A DNA stretch of 64,000 nt. It comes from Anaerolinea sp. (lineage in GTDB: Bacteria; Chloroflexota; Anaerolineae; Anaerolineales; Villigracilaceae). Positions 8,243 through 17,934 of this stretch are shown here, piece after piece. The stretch lies in NCBI GenBank assembly GCA_020047815.1, contig JAIFNG010000175.1, positions 1-64,000 of the forward strand, in the 5' to 3' direction. The stretch's first letter is position 1, and every line of letters starts with the position of its first letter. A model generated the notes under the pieces. The model was not told the DNA's origin. It did no database searches and saw nothing but the letters and a program-made list of their open reading frames with translations. Both the position numbers and the translations under genes were made by a program.

Positions 8243-9874
8243 ATGCAGGATGATATATCAACAATCGGTAATGTTCAAAATATCCCTTTAAGCGATGCAA
8301 TTGCCATGCGCCGCACCTTTGCTATTATTTCGCATCCCGATGCAGGCAAGACCACGCTGACTGAAAAACTGCTTTTATATGGCAATGCAATTGAGCTGGC
8401 AGGAAATGTTCGCGCCCGCCGCAATCAACGTTCGACCACCTCCGATTGGATGGAGATGGAGCGGGAGCGCGGGATTTCGATCACTTCCACGATTTTGCAA
8501 TTCCCGTACCAGGAGTACATTGTCAACCTCTTGGATACACCGGGACATCAGGATTTTTCCGAAGACACATACCGTACCCTGTCTGCGGTTGATAGTGCTG
8601 TGATGGTAATTGATGCCGCCAAGGGGATCGAGCCTCAAACCTTGAAATTATTTGATGTATGCCGCAAGCGTGGCATTCCCATTTTTACCTTTATCAATAA
8701 AATGGACAGACCAGCCCGTGATCCGCTGGATCTGCTGGATGAGATCAAAAAGGTTCTGGGTATGGAGCCGATCCCCATGAATTGGCCCATCGGAGATGGG
8801 CCAGACTTTCGGGGTGTTTATGACCGCGCTTCGCAGGGTGTTTATATTTTTGAGCGTACTGAACGGAATGAGCGCATGGCCCCGGAAATATTTATGTCTC
8901 TCGATGCCCTTGCTGAAAATAAAATTTTATCCCAGAGACGCTTTGACGAACTGGCGGAGAGTATAAATCTTTTGGATGAAGCGGGAGTGGTCTTTGACCA
9001 TGAGAGCGTGCTGAATGAAAAACAAACCCCTGTATTCTTCGGGAGTGCGGTCACAAACTTTGGCGTGCGTTTATTCCTTGATACGTTTGTGAAATATGCC
9101 CCGCCTCCACAACCTTATTTGAGTGACTCGGGAGAAATCCTTCCGAGTGAACCTGAATTTTCTGGATTTATTTTCAAGATCCAAGCCAACATGAATCCCA
9201 AGCACCGAGACAGCGTTGCCTTCCTGCGGATTTGCTCGGGACGCTTTGAGCGGGGGATGAATTTGATCCACGCTCAAAGCGGAAAGACCCTGCGGTTGTT
9301 GCGTCCGTACAAGCCTTTTGCAAATGAGCGGGAAATTTTGGATGAGGCTTTCCCCGGCGATGTGCTGGGTATACCAAACAACGGTGACTTTGCAATTGGG
9401 GATTCCCTGTGTTCAGGAACAACGATCCGTTTTGCATCCATTCCGCGTTTTCAGCCTGAACATTTTGCATTGTTACGCAATACCGATTTGAGCAAGCAAA
9501 AACAATTCGCAAAGGGCTTGCAGCAACTTGAAAGTGAAGGTGCTGTTCAAGTGCTTTACAACTTGAATGCTTTCAAGCGTGAACCAATTTTGGCGGTTGT
9601 GGGGCAGCTTCAATTTGACGTGGTGCAGGCCCGGCTAAAATCTGAATACAATGTACCAACCGATCTGGAAAGACTGCCGCACGTTCTCCTGCGCTGGATA
9701 AAAGGGACTGATGCTGATGTCGAAAACCTTCCCAACCGCAGTGAAGCCATGATCGCCCGCGACTCTCGAAATGATTGGGTGGCATTGTTCAGCACGCCAT
9801 TCTTTCTCAAACATTATTCCGAGAAACACCCTGAATTGCGATTTCTGGATATCACTGAAAACGAGGCATTTTAG
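8243..9874 (+). CDS. prfC: Peptide chain release factor 3
   Basis: A 543-residue translational GTPase that recycles RF1/RF2 from the ribosome. The G domain shows SHPDAGKTTLTE (G1), RGISITST (G2), DTPGHQDFSED (G3) and NKMDR (G4). The sequence is the RF3 subtype, for example RRNQRSTTSDWMEMERERG, rather than EF-G. RF3-type C-terminal domains end with RNDWVALFSTPFFL. TTGGAG lies 7 bases before the ATG. It stands between aquaporin and glpK, separated from the former by a terminator. Nothing is unusual in length or motifs. Confidence 0.97.
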   Translation: MQDDISTIGNVQNIPLSDAIAMRRTFAIISHPDAGKTTLTEKLLLYGNAIELAGNVRARRNQRSTTSDWMEMERERGISITSTILQFPYQEYIVNLLDTPGHQDFSEDTYRTLSAVDSAVMVIDAAKGIEPQTLKLFDVCRKRGIPIFTFINKMDRPARDPLDLLDEIKKVLGMEPIPMNWPIGDGPDFRGVYDRASQGVYIFERTERNERMAPEIFMSLDALAENKILSQRRFDELAESINLLDEAGVVFDHESVLNEKQTPVFFGSAVTNFGVRLFLDTFVKYAPPPQPYLSDSGEILPSEPEFSGFIFKIQANMNPKHRDSVAFLRICSGRFERGMNLIHAQSGKTLRLLRPYKPFANEREILDEAFPGDVLGIPNNGDFAIGDSLCSGTTIRFASIPRFQPEHFALLRNTDLSKQKQFAKGLQQLESEGAVQVLYNLNAFKREPILAVVGQLQFDVVQARLKSEYNVPTDLERLPHVLLRWIKGTDADVENLPNRSEAMIARDSRNDWVALFSTPFFLKHYSEKHPELRFLDITENEAF

Positions 9875-9954
9875 ACAGGTACGGCAGACCTCAACCGGGG
9901 TTTATTTTGAGGGTAAAATTGTGATTAAAGAAAAACATCACAAGGAAGGTATCC

Positions 9955-11448
9955 ATGCCACAATATATTGCCGCAATAGACCAGGGAACCACGAGTACCC
10001 GTTTTATCATTTTCGACCATGCAGGAAATATTGTTGCCGTTGACCAAAAGGAACATGAGCAGATTTTTCCCAAGCCAGGTTGGGTGGAGCATGACCCGCT
10101 GGAGATCTGGGTTCGGACCCAGGAGGTGATGAGAGGGGCGCTGGAGAAGCTGGTCAACAGTAAGAAATTGATGGTTAGTGATGTTGCCGCGATTGGAATC
10201 ACCAATCAACGTGAGACAGCGGTTGTATGGGAGAAATCCACTGGCAAGCCTGTCTATAACGCGATAGTCTGGCAGGATACACGTACGGATGTAATTTGCA
10301 ACGAACTGGCGAAAGACGGGGGACAGGATCGTCTGCGCGAAAAAACAGGGCTGCCGCTGGCCACTTATTTTTCCGGGCCAAAAATCAAATGGATCCTCGA
10401 TAATGTGGAAGGGGTACGCGCCAAAGCTGAAAAAGGGGAACTCGCATTCGGCAATATTGATACCTGGATCATTTGGAATTTAACAGGCGAGCATGTTACT
10501 GATGTGACCAACGCCTCACGCACTTTGCTGATGAACTTGCATACATTGGATTGGGATGACGACATTCTCAAACTGCTGGATATTCCGCGTGCGATGCTGC
10601 CTGAGATCAGATCCTCTTCGGAAATCTATGGGACGGCGAAAACCATTTTACAAGGGGTTCCAGTGTCGGGTGATTTGGGCGACCAGCAGGCGGCATTGTT
10701 TGGTCAAACCTGTTTTAGCGCTGGTGAAGCCAAGAATACCTATGGGACAGGTTGTTTCATGCTGATGAATATGGGCGAAATTCCTGTGCCTTCCAAATCC
10801 GGGTTGCTGACAACCCTTGGGTACAAGATCGGGAATCAAAAAGCTGTGTATGCGCTTGAAGGGTCGATTGCGGTTACCGGTGCATTGGTCCAATGGCTGC
10901 GGGACAACCTCGGAATTATTCAAAAATCCTCTGACGTTGAAACGTTAGCGAAAACCGTGGAAGACAGTGGCGGCATTTATTTTGTCCCTGCCTTTTCCGG
11001 TCTATACGCTCCGTATTGGAAATCCAATGCGCGTGGTGCAATTGTTGGGATGACCCGCTATGTGAACAAAGGTCACATAGCCCGCGCCGCTTTGGATGCG
11101 ACCGCCTATCAGACCCGGGAAGTGCTTGAAGCAATGGAGAGTGACTCTGGTGTTAAACTGACGGCATTGAAGGTGGATGGCGGCATGGTTTTTAACGAAT
11201 TGTTGATGCAGTTCCAATCCGATATCCTGGATGTGCCTGTTGTGCGTCCCAAAGTGGCAGAAACCACTGCTCTCGGCGCAGCATACGCGGCGGGACTTGC
11301 CGTTGGTTTCTGGAAGGATTACGATGAGCTGCGCAGCAACTGGGGCAAGGACAAAGAATGGAAGCCGAAGATGGACCCAACCCTGCGCGGTAGTTTATAC
11401 GCAGGCTGGAAGAAAGCCGTCACGCGCACATTTGACTGGGTCGAATAA
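9955..11448 (+). CDS. glpK: Glycerol kinase
   Basis: A 497-residue FGGY kinase that makes sn-glycerol 3-phosphate from glycerol and ATP in the cytosol. The N terminus [18 protein letters not shown] is the classic phosphate-binding segment. Also present are [22 protein letters not shown] and [15 protein letters not shown]. Length and motifs match GlpK closely. AAGGAAGG lies 5 bases before the ATG. It is followed after a 64-base gap by glpD, so product and consumer are made together. The gap contains a hairpin that could separate the two messages. Confidence 0.97.
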   Translation: MPQYIAAIDQGTTSTRFIIFDHAGNIVAVDQKEHEQIFPKPGWVEHDPLEIWVRTQEVMRGALEKLVNSKKLMVSDVAAIGITNQRETAVVWEKSTGKPVYNAIVWQDTRTDVICNELAKDGGQDRLREKTGLPLATYFSGPKIKWILDNVEGVRAKAEKGELAFGNIDTWIIWNLTGEHVTDVTNASRTLLMNLHTLDWDDDILKLLDIPRAMLPEIRSSSEIYGTAKTILQGVPVSGDLGDQQAALFGQTCFSAGEAKNTYGTGCFMLMNMGEIPVPSKSGLLTTLGYKIGNQKAVYALEGSIAVTGALVQWLRDNLGIIQKSSDVETLAKTVEDSGGIYFVPAFSGLYAPYWKSNARGAIVGMTRYVNKGHIARAALDATAYQTREVLEAMESDSGVKLTALKVDGGMVFNELLMQFQSDILDVPVVRPKVAETTALGAAYAAGLAVGFWKDYDELRSNWGKDKEWKPKMDPTLRGSLYAGWKKAVTRTFDWVE

Positions 11449-11453
11449 TGAAC

Positions 11454-11478
11454 ACTGCAGAAGTTCTGCTTCTGCAGT
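11454..11478 (+). promoter_or_regulatory. Hairpin in the glpK-glpD gap
   Basis: ACTGCAGAAG pairs perfectly with CTTCTGCAGT around a five-base loop. No T tract follows. It may act as an mRNA stability or processing element between glpK and glpD rather than a terminator. Confidence 0.5.
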
Positions 11479-11512
11479 TCAAAGGTATTGATCTTAACAA
11501 CAGATTTCAAAA

Positions 11513-13219
11513 TTGGATGAAAAAATGAATCGAAAAGAAATTCTCTCTTCCCTTAAGACAAATCCCGAAATTTCCGTGCTGATTGTTGGTGCGGGGATTA
11601 ACGGCATCGGTACTTTTCGTGACCTGACCCTGAATGGCATGGATACCTTGCTCATTGATCGCGGGGACTTTTGTTCGGGTGCCAGCGCCGCATCATCACA
11701 TATGGCGCATGGCGGGATCCGCTATTTGGAGAACGGCGAATTCCGTTTGGTGCGTGAGGCAGTACGAGAACGTAATCGCATGATCCAGAATGCGCCGCAC
11801 ATTGTCAGTCCACTGCCCACGACCATCCCCATGTTCAAATATTTTTCCGGCTTGTTCAATGCACCGCTCAAATTCCTGGGCTGGCTGACCAAGCCTTCGG
11901 AACGAGGTTCTGTCATCATTAAACTCGGCTTGATGATGTACGATGCCTACACAGGCAAGACCCGCACTGTACCACGCCACCAGTTTATGCTGCGGACTGA
12001 ATCGCTGAAACACTGGCCCCGGCTGAATCCTGGTATCGCCACGACCGCCACTTATTATGACGGTCTCATCTCCAATCCCGAACGTCTCGCGCTTGAAATT
12101 GCCCTGGATGCCGAAACTGACAGCTCCAACGCGCGAATGTTGAACTATGTCAGCCTGTCAGGCAGTGAAAAGGACTCAGTCACATTGCGAGATGAGTTGA
12201 CTGGCGAAACCTATGTCGTCCGCCCGAAATTGCTGATCAACGCGGCTGGACCCTGGATCGATGTGGCAAATGATAAGCTGGGTCTTTCCACCCGCTATAT
12301 CAGTGGTACCAAAGGCTCTCATGTGGTTGTAGACCATCCTGACCTGCGTGCTGCGATCGGATCCAACGAATTTTTCTTTGAAAATAAAGATGGACGGATC
12401 GTGCTCCTCTTTCCGATGGTTGACCGGGTATTGATCGGCACGTCAGATATTAAAATTGAAAATCCAGATGAAGTATATTGCACCGATGAGGAAGTGGAAT
12501 ATTTTCTTGAATTGGTCACGCGAGTTTTTCCATCCATCAAAGTTAGCAAGGAAAATATTGTTTTTCAATTTACTGGTGTTCGTCCATTGGGCAGCAGCGG
12601 CGAGGCGAAGACCACTGCCCAATACAGCCGTGACCATCATATTGAAGTGTTGGATGCCGGGCAGACAAAATTATCCTTCCCGGTCTATTCTCTGATCGGG
12701 GGCAAGTGGACCTCCTACCGTGCATTTTCAGAACAGGTAACGGATAAGGTCCTTGCATTTTTCGGCAAACCCCGCCAGAAAGACACCTCCAACCTGCCAA
12801 TAGGCGGTGGACGGGGTTATTCCACCGATTCCAGCGATCAGAAATACCAGATTGAGAAACTTGCTGCAGAAACAGGGGTCAGCAAAGAGCGGGCACAGGT
12901 ATTGTATCTTCGCTATGGTTCGCGCGCAGAAACCGTGATCCGTTTCATGAATTTAGAATTGGATACGCCGCTCAAATCCCTGCCCGACTACACCCGCCGT
13001 GAAATCATATTTCTCGTCGAGCAGGAAAAAGCCATGCGTCTTGATGACCTGCTTTTGCGGCGCACCATGTTGGCCATGCTTGGTTATCTCACAAAGGAAA
13101 TCGTGCAGGAATTTGGCGATGTGTTGGGTGATTGCATGGGGTGGGATGTTAAACAGAAAAATGCCGAAGTTGAGTACGTGCTCGGTTTGCTTCGAGAACG
13201 GCATGGGTCCAGGATTTGA
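11513..13219 (+). CDS. glpD: Glycerol-3-phosphate dehydrogenase (FAD)
   Basis: A 568-residue membrane-associated flavoenzyme that oxidises glycerol 3-phosphate to dihydroxyacetone phosphate and passes electrons to quinone. The FAD-binding motif is VLIVGAGINGIGTFRD near residue 25, followed by GASAASSHMAHGGIRYLE, a GlpD signature. The C-terminal DAO_C helical domain occupies the last 130 residues. The in-frame ATG at 11525 is an alternative start, four codons later. Neither start has a clear ribosome binding site. It forms a glycerol catabolic pair with glpK. Confidence 0.95.
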   Translation: MDEKMNRKEILSSLKTNPEISVLIVGAGINGIGTFRDLTLNGMDTLLIDRGDFCSGASAASSHMAHGGIRYLENGEFRLVREAVRERNRMIQNAPHIVSPLPTTIPMFKYFSGLFNAPLKFLGWLTKPSERGSVIIKLGLMMYDAYTGKTRTVPRHQFMLRTESLKHWPRLNPGIATTATYYDGLISNPERLALEIALDAETDSSNARMLNYVSLSGSEKDSVTLRDELTGETYVVRPKLLINAAGPWIDVANDKLGLSTRYISGTKGSHVVVDHPDLRAAIGSNEFFFENKDGRIVLLFPMVDRVLIGTSDIKIENPDEVYCTDEEVEYFLELVTRVFPSIKVSKENIVFQFTGVRPLGSSGEAKTTAQYSRDHHIEVLDAGQTKLSFPVYSLIGGKWTSYRAFSEQVTDKVLAFFGKPRQKDTSNLPIGGGRGYSTDSSDQKYQIEKLAAETGVSKERAQVLYLRYGSRAETVIRFMNLELDTPLKSLPDYTRREIIFLVEQEKAMRLDDLLLRRTMLAMLGYLTKEIVQEFGDVLGDCMGWDVKQKNAEVEYVLGLLRERHGSRI

Positions 13220-13228
13220 GGCGGGTGG

Positions 13229-13234
13229 TAAAAT
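13229..13234 (+). promoter_or_regulatory. -10 box placed for a leaderless glycosyltransferase mRNA
   Basis: TAAAAT ends 7 bases before the ATG at 13242 in the 22-base gap after glpD. No ribosome binding site is present. Transcription would start at the start codon. Confidence 0.4.
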
Positions 13235-13241
13235 CCTGTTG

Positions 13242-14189
13242 ATGAGTACAAAAAAAATAACTGTTGACCTTGTCATTCCCATCTTTAATGAAGAGGGAGT
13301 TGTTGAACACATTCACAAGCGGATCTGCAATGTGGTGGATTCGCTTGTGGATGATTTCCATTTTATTTATGTGGACGACGGTTCACGTGACGGGACAGTG
13401 GAAACCATCCGAAAAATTGCAGAGAGCGACCCGAGGGTAACGCTGCTGCGACTCAGCCGCAACTTCGGGCACCAGGCCGCTCTAACAGCCGGCATGGAAG
13501 CTTCAAATGCCGATGTGGTCATCACACTTGACGGTGATGGTCAGCATCCGCCTGAGATGATCCCGCAAATGCTGGATCTCATCGCCCAGGGGTATGATAT
13601 TGTGCAAACCCAGCGCATGGATGCGGCGCAACCTGTATCTTTTAAAAAATGGACTTCGGGTTTCTTTTATCGTTTGATCAATATCATTAGCGGTACATCA
13701 GTTTTGCAGGGCGCAGCGGATTTTCGTGCGCTTACCCGTCCTGCCGTAAATGCATTGAAAAGCATGCCTGAATATCACCGCTTTTTGCGCGGCATGGTTT
13801 CATGGATCGGCTATTCAATGGTGATCCTGCCTTACAAGCCCGAGGAACGCATTAGTGGTGTATCGAAATATTCATTAAGTAAGATGGTGAGCCTTGCAAT
13901 GGATGCGATTTTTTCATTCTCCCTCATGCCTCTTTATCTGGGGCTCAGTCTGGGCGGCATCCTGTTTTGTCTTGCGGCAGCAGAAATGATATATGTGCTT
14001 TCGTTCTGGGTCACGGGACGCACCTCCAATCTTGCGCCGGGTTGGAGTTCATTGATGTTTGTGATCCTGATCGTTGGCGGAATATTGATGGCGTTGCTTG
14101 GCTTCATTGGCGTATATGTCGGCTACATTTTTCAGGAAGTGAAACACAGACCTGTTTATTTAGTTAGAGGGGAGAAGAAGGATGAATGA
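13242..14189 (+). CDS. GT2 glycosyltransferase, DPM/GtrB-like membrane type
   Basis: About 315 residues from the ATG at 13242. The longer frame from 12999 overlaps glpD and its extra residues are a shadow. The GT2 domain shows VIPIFNEEGVVE, FIYVDDGSRDGT, RLSRNFGHQAAL and DGDGQHPPEMI, with the metal-binding DxD. Two transmembrane helices fill the C-terminal third. This layout fits polyprenyl-phosphate glucose or mannose transferases (GtrB/DPM-like) that make a lipid-linked sugar at the inner membrane face. The sugar is unknown. The phosphatase gene overlaps its end by 8 bases, so the two are translationally linked. Confidence 0.92.
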   Translation: MSTKKITVDLVIPIFNEEGVVEHIHKRICNVVDSLVDDFHFIYVDDGSRDGTVETIRKIAESDPRVTLLRLSRNFGHQAALTAGMEASNADVVITLDGDGQHPPEMIPQMLDLIAQGYDIVQTQRMDAAQPVSFKKWTSGFFYRLINIISGTSVLQGAADFRALTRPAVNALKSMPEYHRFLRGMVSWIGYSMVILPYKPEERISGVSKYSLSKMVSLAMDAIFSFSLMPLYLGLSLGGILFCLAAAEMIYVLSFWVTGRTSNLAPGWSSLMFVILIVGGILMALLGFIGVYVGYIFQEVKHRPVYLVRGEKKDE

Positions 14190-14826
14190 TCTCCGTTCAC
14201 AACCTTTTCATATTACATTGCTGCGCCATGGTGAATCGATCGGCAATGCAGAATCTCGCTGGCAGGGCCAATCTGACTTCCCCCTGACCGATACGGGACG
14301 CGCGCAGGCGCGGGCGCTGGCTGAGCGCTGGCAGAAGGAAAATGTGAAATTTGATTTTCTGATCACCAGCCCATTGTTACGCGCGAGAGAAACAGCGGAG
14401 ATCATTTCTTCTGCATTGGAACTAACTGTTGAACTTGACTCACTCTGGCTAGAGCGTGACAACGGTGATTTTGCCGGGCTTACTGCGCATGAAGTCCGCC
14501 AAAACTTCCAGCATCCGTCTTTTTCAACACCGTATGACCCTGTTGGCGGGGATGGGGAAGGTGATTGGGAATTGTTCCTGCGCGCCGGGCAGGCTTTGCA
14601 CAGTTTACTTAAACGTACACCCGCCCGATATTTGATCGTTTCGCATGGCGGATTGTTGAATCAGATCATGCATGCGGTAATGGGCATTGCTCCGCAGGCA
14701 AATAATGCCGGCACACGTTTTCGTTTTGGAAATACTGCATTTGCCCAGTTGATGTATTATCCGCATCAGCACCGCTGGGCGATCGATAAACTCAACGATC
14801 ACACACATTGGCTCGATACTGATTAA
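14182..14826 (+). CDS. Histidine phosphatase family protein
   Basis: A 214-residue enzyme of the phosphoglycerate mutase-like histidine phosphatase superfamily. The catalytic LLRHGESIGN lies near residue 13, SPLLRARETAE carries the second arginine, LERDNGDFAG the acid/base residue and VSHGGLLNQ the second histidine. Substrates of this family range from phosphoglycerate to nucleotides and cannot be told from sequence. Its start overlaps the end of the GT2 gene. A role in the same pathway, such as removing a sugar phosphate, is only an inference. Confidence 0.9.
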   Translation: MNDLRSQPFHITLLRHGESIGNAESRWQGQSDFPLTDTGRAQARALAERWQKENVKFDFLITSPLLRARETAEIISSALELTVELDSLWLERDNGDFAGLTAHEVRQNFQHPSFSTPYDPVGGDGEGDWELFLRAGQALHSLLKRTPARYLIVSHGGLLNQIMHAVMGIAPQANNAGTRFRFGNTAFAQLMYYPHQHRWAIDKLNDHTHWLDTD

Positions 14827-15039
14827 GGGTCAAGAGAAGGCAGTCATTATAATTATCCTTGTGATGTGTACCAGAGCGGTGTCTTGCTGCCAGGATGGTA
14901 CCTGGTCTTTTCGTAGAAACCAGATCTGATCATTATCAGGAAACTGCTTTGGCAGGAACAAGATCAACTCGCCGCTATCTTCATGTTCATAGAGGTTATT
15001 TTGCAATCATCCATATCACCTATAAAATCATCCGCGCGT

Positions 15040-16104
15040 TTGAAGTTCCTTGTTTTTGGCGCTGGTGCCATTGGAACCTATTTTGGCGGTTCGCTTGTGA
15101 TTGCGGGGCATGATGTTGTCTTTGTGGAACAACCGAAGATGGTCAAGGAATTGCGTGAGCATGGCTTGCGGCTTGATCTGACGATCGATAAAAGGAGAAA
15201 GACACAGGATGCATTTGTTGTAGAACCGCGTTCTTTCGTGGTTGCGCCCTCTTTGGAAGAAGCCTTGAAGTTTGGACCTTTTGATGTTGCTCTCTTTGCC
15301 CTGAAGTCCTTTGATACAGCTGCTGCTCTCGAAGGAATGAAGCCTTTCGCAGAAAAATTACCGCCGATCCTGTGCCTCTCAAATGGGGTTGAAAATGAGC
15401 AAGTTATTGCGGATGCATTTGGACCAGAGAAGGTCATTTATGGTACGGTAACCACGGCAATCGGCAGACGCGGAGCAGGTGATGTTGTGTTGGAAAAATT
15501 ACGTGGTATGGGTGTTGCGTCCGGGAATCTGCTCTCTGAGACGCTTGTTGCCGTGCTGGATGGCGCGTATTTAAACTGTCGTCTATATTCCGACCCGCAC
15601 AGCATGAAATGGTCGAAGATGTTGACCAATCTCATCTCCAACCCAACCTCGGCAATTTTGAACATGACCGCGGCGCAGGTTTTTGCAAATAAAAAATTAT
15701 ACAAACTTGAAATTGACATGCTAAAAGAATGTCTCCTGGTGATGAAAGCGCAAGGGTTGGAGGTGGTTAACCTGCCGGGCACACCTGTCAAAGCATTGGC
15801 TTTTGCAACCCGATTACCCCTCCCGCTTTCCAGACCTTTTCTATCCCGTGCCGCAGGCAGCGGGCGCGGTGCAAAGATGCCCTCATTTCATATTGACCTG
15901 TATTCGGGCCGCGGCAGAAGTGAAGTTGAATATTTACACGGCGCGGTCGTGCGCGAGGGGAAAAAACGGGGTATTTCCACACCAGTTAATGAGTTACTTA
16001 CAACCACACTTCTGGCATTGACCAACAAGGAAATTCCGTTGGATGAATATGCTGACCAGCCCGAGAAATTATTGTCCAGGGTAATTCACAAATCCATTGT
16101 CTAA
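15040..16104 (+). CDS. Ketopantoate reductase (ApbA/PanE) family protein
   Basis: About 354 residues if it starts at the TTG at 15040 (MKFLVFGAGAIGTYFGGSL). The ATG at 14983 gives 373 residues but puts 19 unmatched residues before the Rossmann motif. A promoter-like TTGCAA...TAAAAT lies inside that extension, favouring the later start. The N-terminal NAD(P)-binding domain shows GAGAIG and the C-terminal ApbA_C domain carries the helical half with KWSKMLTNLISNPTSA. True PanE reduces ketopantoate for coenzyme A, but many paralogs act on other 2-oxo acids. No pan genes are adjacent, so specificity is open. Confidence 0.85.
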   Translation: MKFLVFGAGAIGTYFGGSLVIAGHDVVFVEQPKMVKELREHGLRLDLTIDKRRKTQDAFVVEPRSFVVAPSLEEALKFGPFDVALFALKSFDTAAALEGMKPFAEKLPPILCLSNGVENEQVIADAFGPEKVIYGTVTTAIGRRGAGDVVLEKLRGMGVASGNLLSETLVAVLDGAYLNCRLYSDPHSMKWSKMLTNLISNPTSAILNMTAAQVFANKKLYKLEIDMLKECLLVMKAQGLEVVNLPGTPVKALAFATRLPLPLSRPFLSRAAGSGRGAKMPSFHIDLYSGRGRSEVEYLHGAVVREGKKRGISTPVNELLTTTLLALTNKEIPLDEYADQPEKLLSRVIHKSIV

Positions 16105-16154
16105 AGTCATTTGACCTTTTCCCTACCCTCATCCTGAATCGAACTGGAAAGATT

Positions 16155-17852
16155 ATGTCCATAAAATTTATTGAATCCAATAAAAATGTCGAACTTCACC
16201 TTCCGGATGGGAGGGTGCTTTCTGCTGCACGAGGGACGCAGGTGGGCGAGTTTCTTCGCATGGTGAAGGATGATTTTGGCGCACCCATCGTCGCTGCGAT
16301 CATCAATAATGAAATTCATGAACTCACCTATCCAGTTGAGATCGAGGCCCATTGCACCCCTGTTACCATGGATAGCGCTGATGGTGCCCGCATCTATCGC
16401 CGCTCACTCATCTTCCTGCTTGAACTTGCGTTCTCGGAACTTTTCCCCAATGCAAAACTTACCATTGACCATTCCGTTTCATCAGGAGGATACTATTGTC
16501 AGGTGACGGAACATGGCGATGCGTTGACGCAAATCGAACTTGATTCGCTCAAGGGGCACATGCTGAAACTTGTGGATGAAGACCACCTTTTTGGACGCAA
16601 ACAAGTTCCCATTCAGGAATCCATTCAATATTTCCAAAAGCTCGGCTACGAAGATAAAGTTCGTTTGTTTTCGCATCGCCAGAAGGATTATCTTACATTG
16701 TACAGCCTCGGCGAGCGCATGGATTATCTGCACGGATATATGGTTCCGTCCACGGGCTATCTGCGCTGGTTTGATCTCAATCTGATCAATGGAGGATTCA
16801 CACTTCAATTTCCACGCCGCCATGCGCCCACGCATCTTGAGCCGATGGGTGATTATCCAAAATTATTAAATACCTTTCGTCAATACGGTAACTGGTTGAC
16901 GCGCCTCGATATTGATAACGTTGGCGCGCTCAACGACGCCATCCAATCGGGACGCGCCGATGAGATCGTGTTGGTCTCAGAGGCACTTCATGAACAAAAC
17001 GTAGCTGACATAGCACAACAGATCGCGCAGAAAAATTCGCGCATCATATTAATTGCAGGTCCCTCTTCCTCGGGGAAAACAACAACCGCGCGCCGGCTTG
17101 CCATTCAATTACTTGCACGCGGTATTTCGCCCTTCCCGCTGGAACTGGATAATTATTTCATCGACCGCGCAAAGACTCCACTTGGCGAGGACGGCAAGCC
17201 GGATTTTGAAAGACTTGAAGCATTGGATATCACGCGTCTCGCACTGGATATTGAAAAGCTTCTCAGCGGGGAAAAAGTCCAATTGCCGCGCTATAACTTT
17301 AAGGCAGGGATGAGCGAAGTTGGAGACAGCATCCAATTAAAGGATGGACAACCACTGATCCTCGAAGGGATCCACGGAATGAATCCCCGTCTCATTTCTG
17401 AGCGTTGGACGGGTGCGGCGTTTCGTATTTATGTCTCTGCCTTAACCCAGCTTAATCTCGACCGCCATAACAGGGTTTCCACAACTGATACCCGTCTTAT
17501 CCGGCGCATCGTGCGCGACGCGCGTGAACGCGGATATTCTGCCGCGCAAACCATCGGCATTTGGGAGTCAGTGCGGCGCGGTGAGAAGCGGCATATTTTC
17601 CCATTTCAGGAAAATGCTGATGTGATGTTCAACTCGGCTCTGGTGTATGAACTGGCAGTGCTTAAGCCACTGGCAGAGCCGCTTCTGCGTCAGGTACAGC
17701 ACCGGGTTCCTGAATACATTGAAGCCCGCAGGCTGCTTGCCTTCCTCGATTGGTTTCTGCCGTTGGATGCGAGTTTGATCCCCGGAAATTCCATCATGCG
17801 TGAATTTTTAGGCGGGTCCAGTTTGAAGGAATTTAAGATCTGGCGTGGATAG
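16155..17852 (+). CDS. Uridine kinase-like nucleoside kinase with TGS and tRNA-synthetase editing-like domains
   Basis: A 565-residue three-part protein. Residues 1-65 resemble a TGS domain, about 70-230 resemble the second additional domain of threonyl-tRNA synthetase (RLFSHRQKDYLTLYSLGERM), and from about 300 there is a uridine kinase/phosphoribulokinase domain with P-loop GPSSSGKTT at 302-310 and LELDNYFIDR. This fusion is known in many bacteria and is generally annotated as a nucleoside kinase. The natural substrate and the purpose of the tRNA-synthetase-like part are unclear. GGAAAG lies before the ATG. A hairpin follows the gene. Confidence 0.93.
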   Translation: MSIKFIESNKNVELHLPDGRVLSAARGTQVGEFLRMVKDDFGAPIVAAIINNEIHELTYPVEIEAHCTPVTMDSADGARIYRRSLIFLLELAFSELFPNAKLTIDHSVSSGGYYCQVTEHGDALTQIELDSLKGHMLKLVDEDHLFGRKQVPIQESIQYFQKLGYEDKVRLFSHRQKDYLTLYSLGERMDYLHGYMVPSTGYLRWFDLNLINGGFTLQFPRRHAPTHLEPMGDYPKLLNTFRQYGNWLTRLDIDNVGALNDAIQSGRADEIVLVSEALHEQNVADIAQQIAQKNSRIILIAGPSSSGKTTTARRLAIQLLARGISPFPLELDNYFIDRAKTPLGEDGKPDFERLEALDITRLALDIEKLLSGEKVQLPRYNFKAGMSEVGDSIQLKDGQPLILEGIHGMNPRLISERWTGAAFRIYVSALTQLNLDRHNRVSTTDTRLIRRIVRDARERGYSAAQTIGIWESVRRGEKRHIFPFQENADVMFNSALVYELAVLKPLAEPLLRQVQHRVPEYIEARRLLAFLDWFLPLDASLIPGNSIMREFLGGSSLKEFKIWRG

Positions 17853-17863
17853 AATACAAAAGG

Positions 17864-17892
17864 AAGAGCGCCTCGGACGGGCTTGCTCTTTT
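17864..17892 (+). terminator. Probable terminator after the nucleoside kinase gene
   Basis: AAGAGC(GCC) pairs with (GGC)TTGCTCTT around a short loop, with a bulge, followed by TTTA. It is a moderate stem, weaker than the other terminators in this window. Confidence 0.5.
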
Positions 17893-17934
17893 ATCTCCTT
17901 TCCCTTTTATTCTTTTTAAGTTATCCTAACTCCA

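Noticed and set aside
12999-13241. N-terminal extension of the GT2 glycosyltransferase frame
   Set aside because: It overlaps glpD in another frame, and the conserved domain begins right after ATG 13242.
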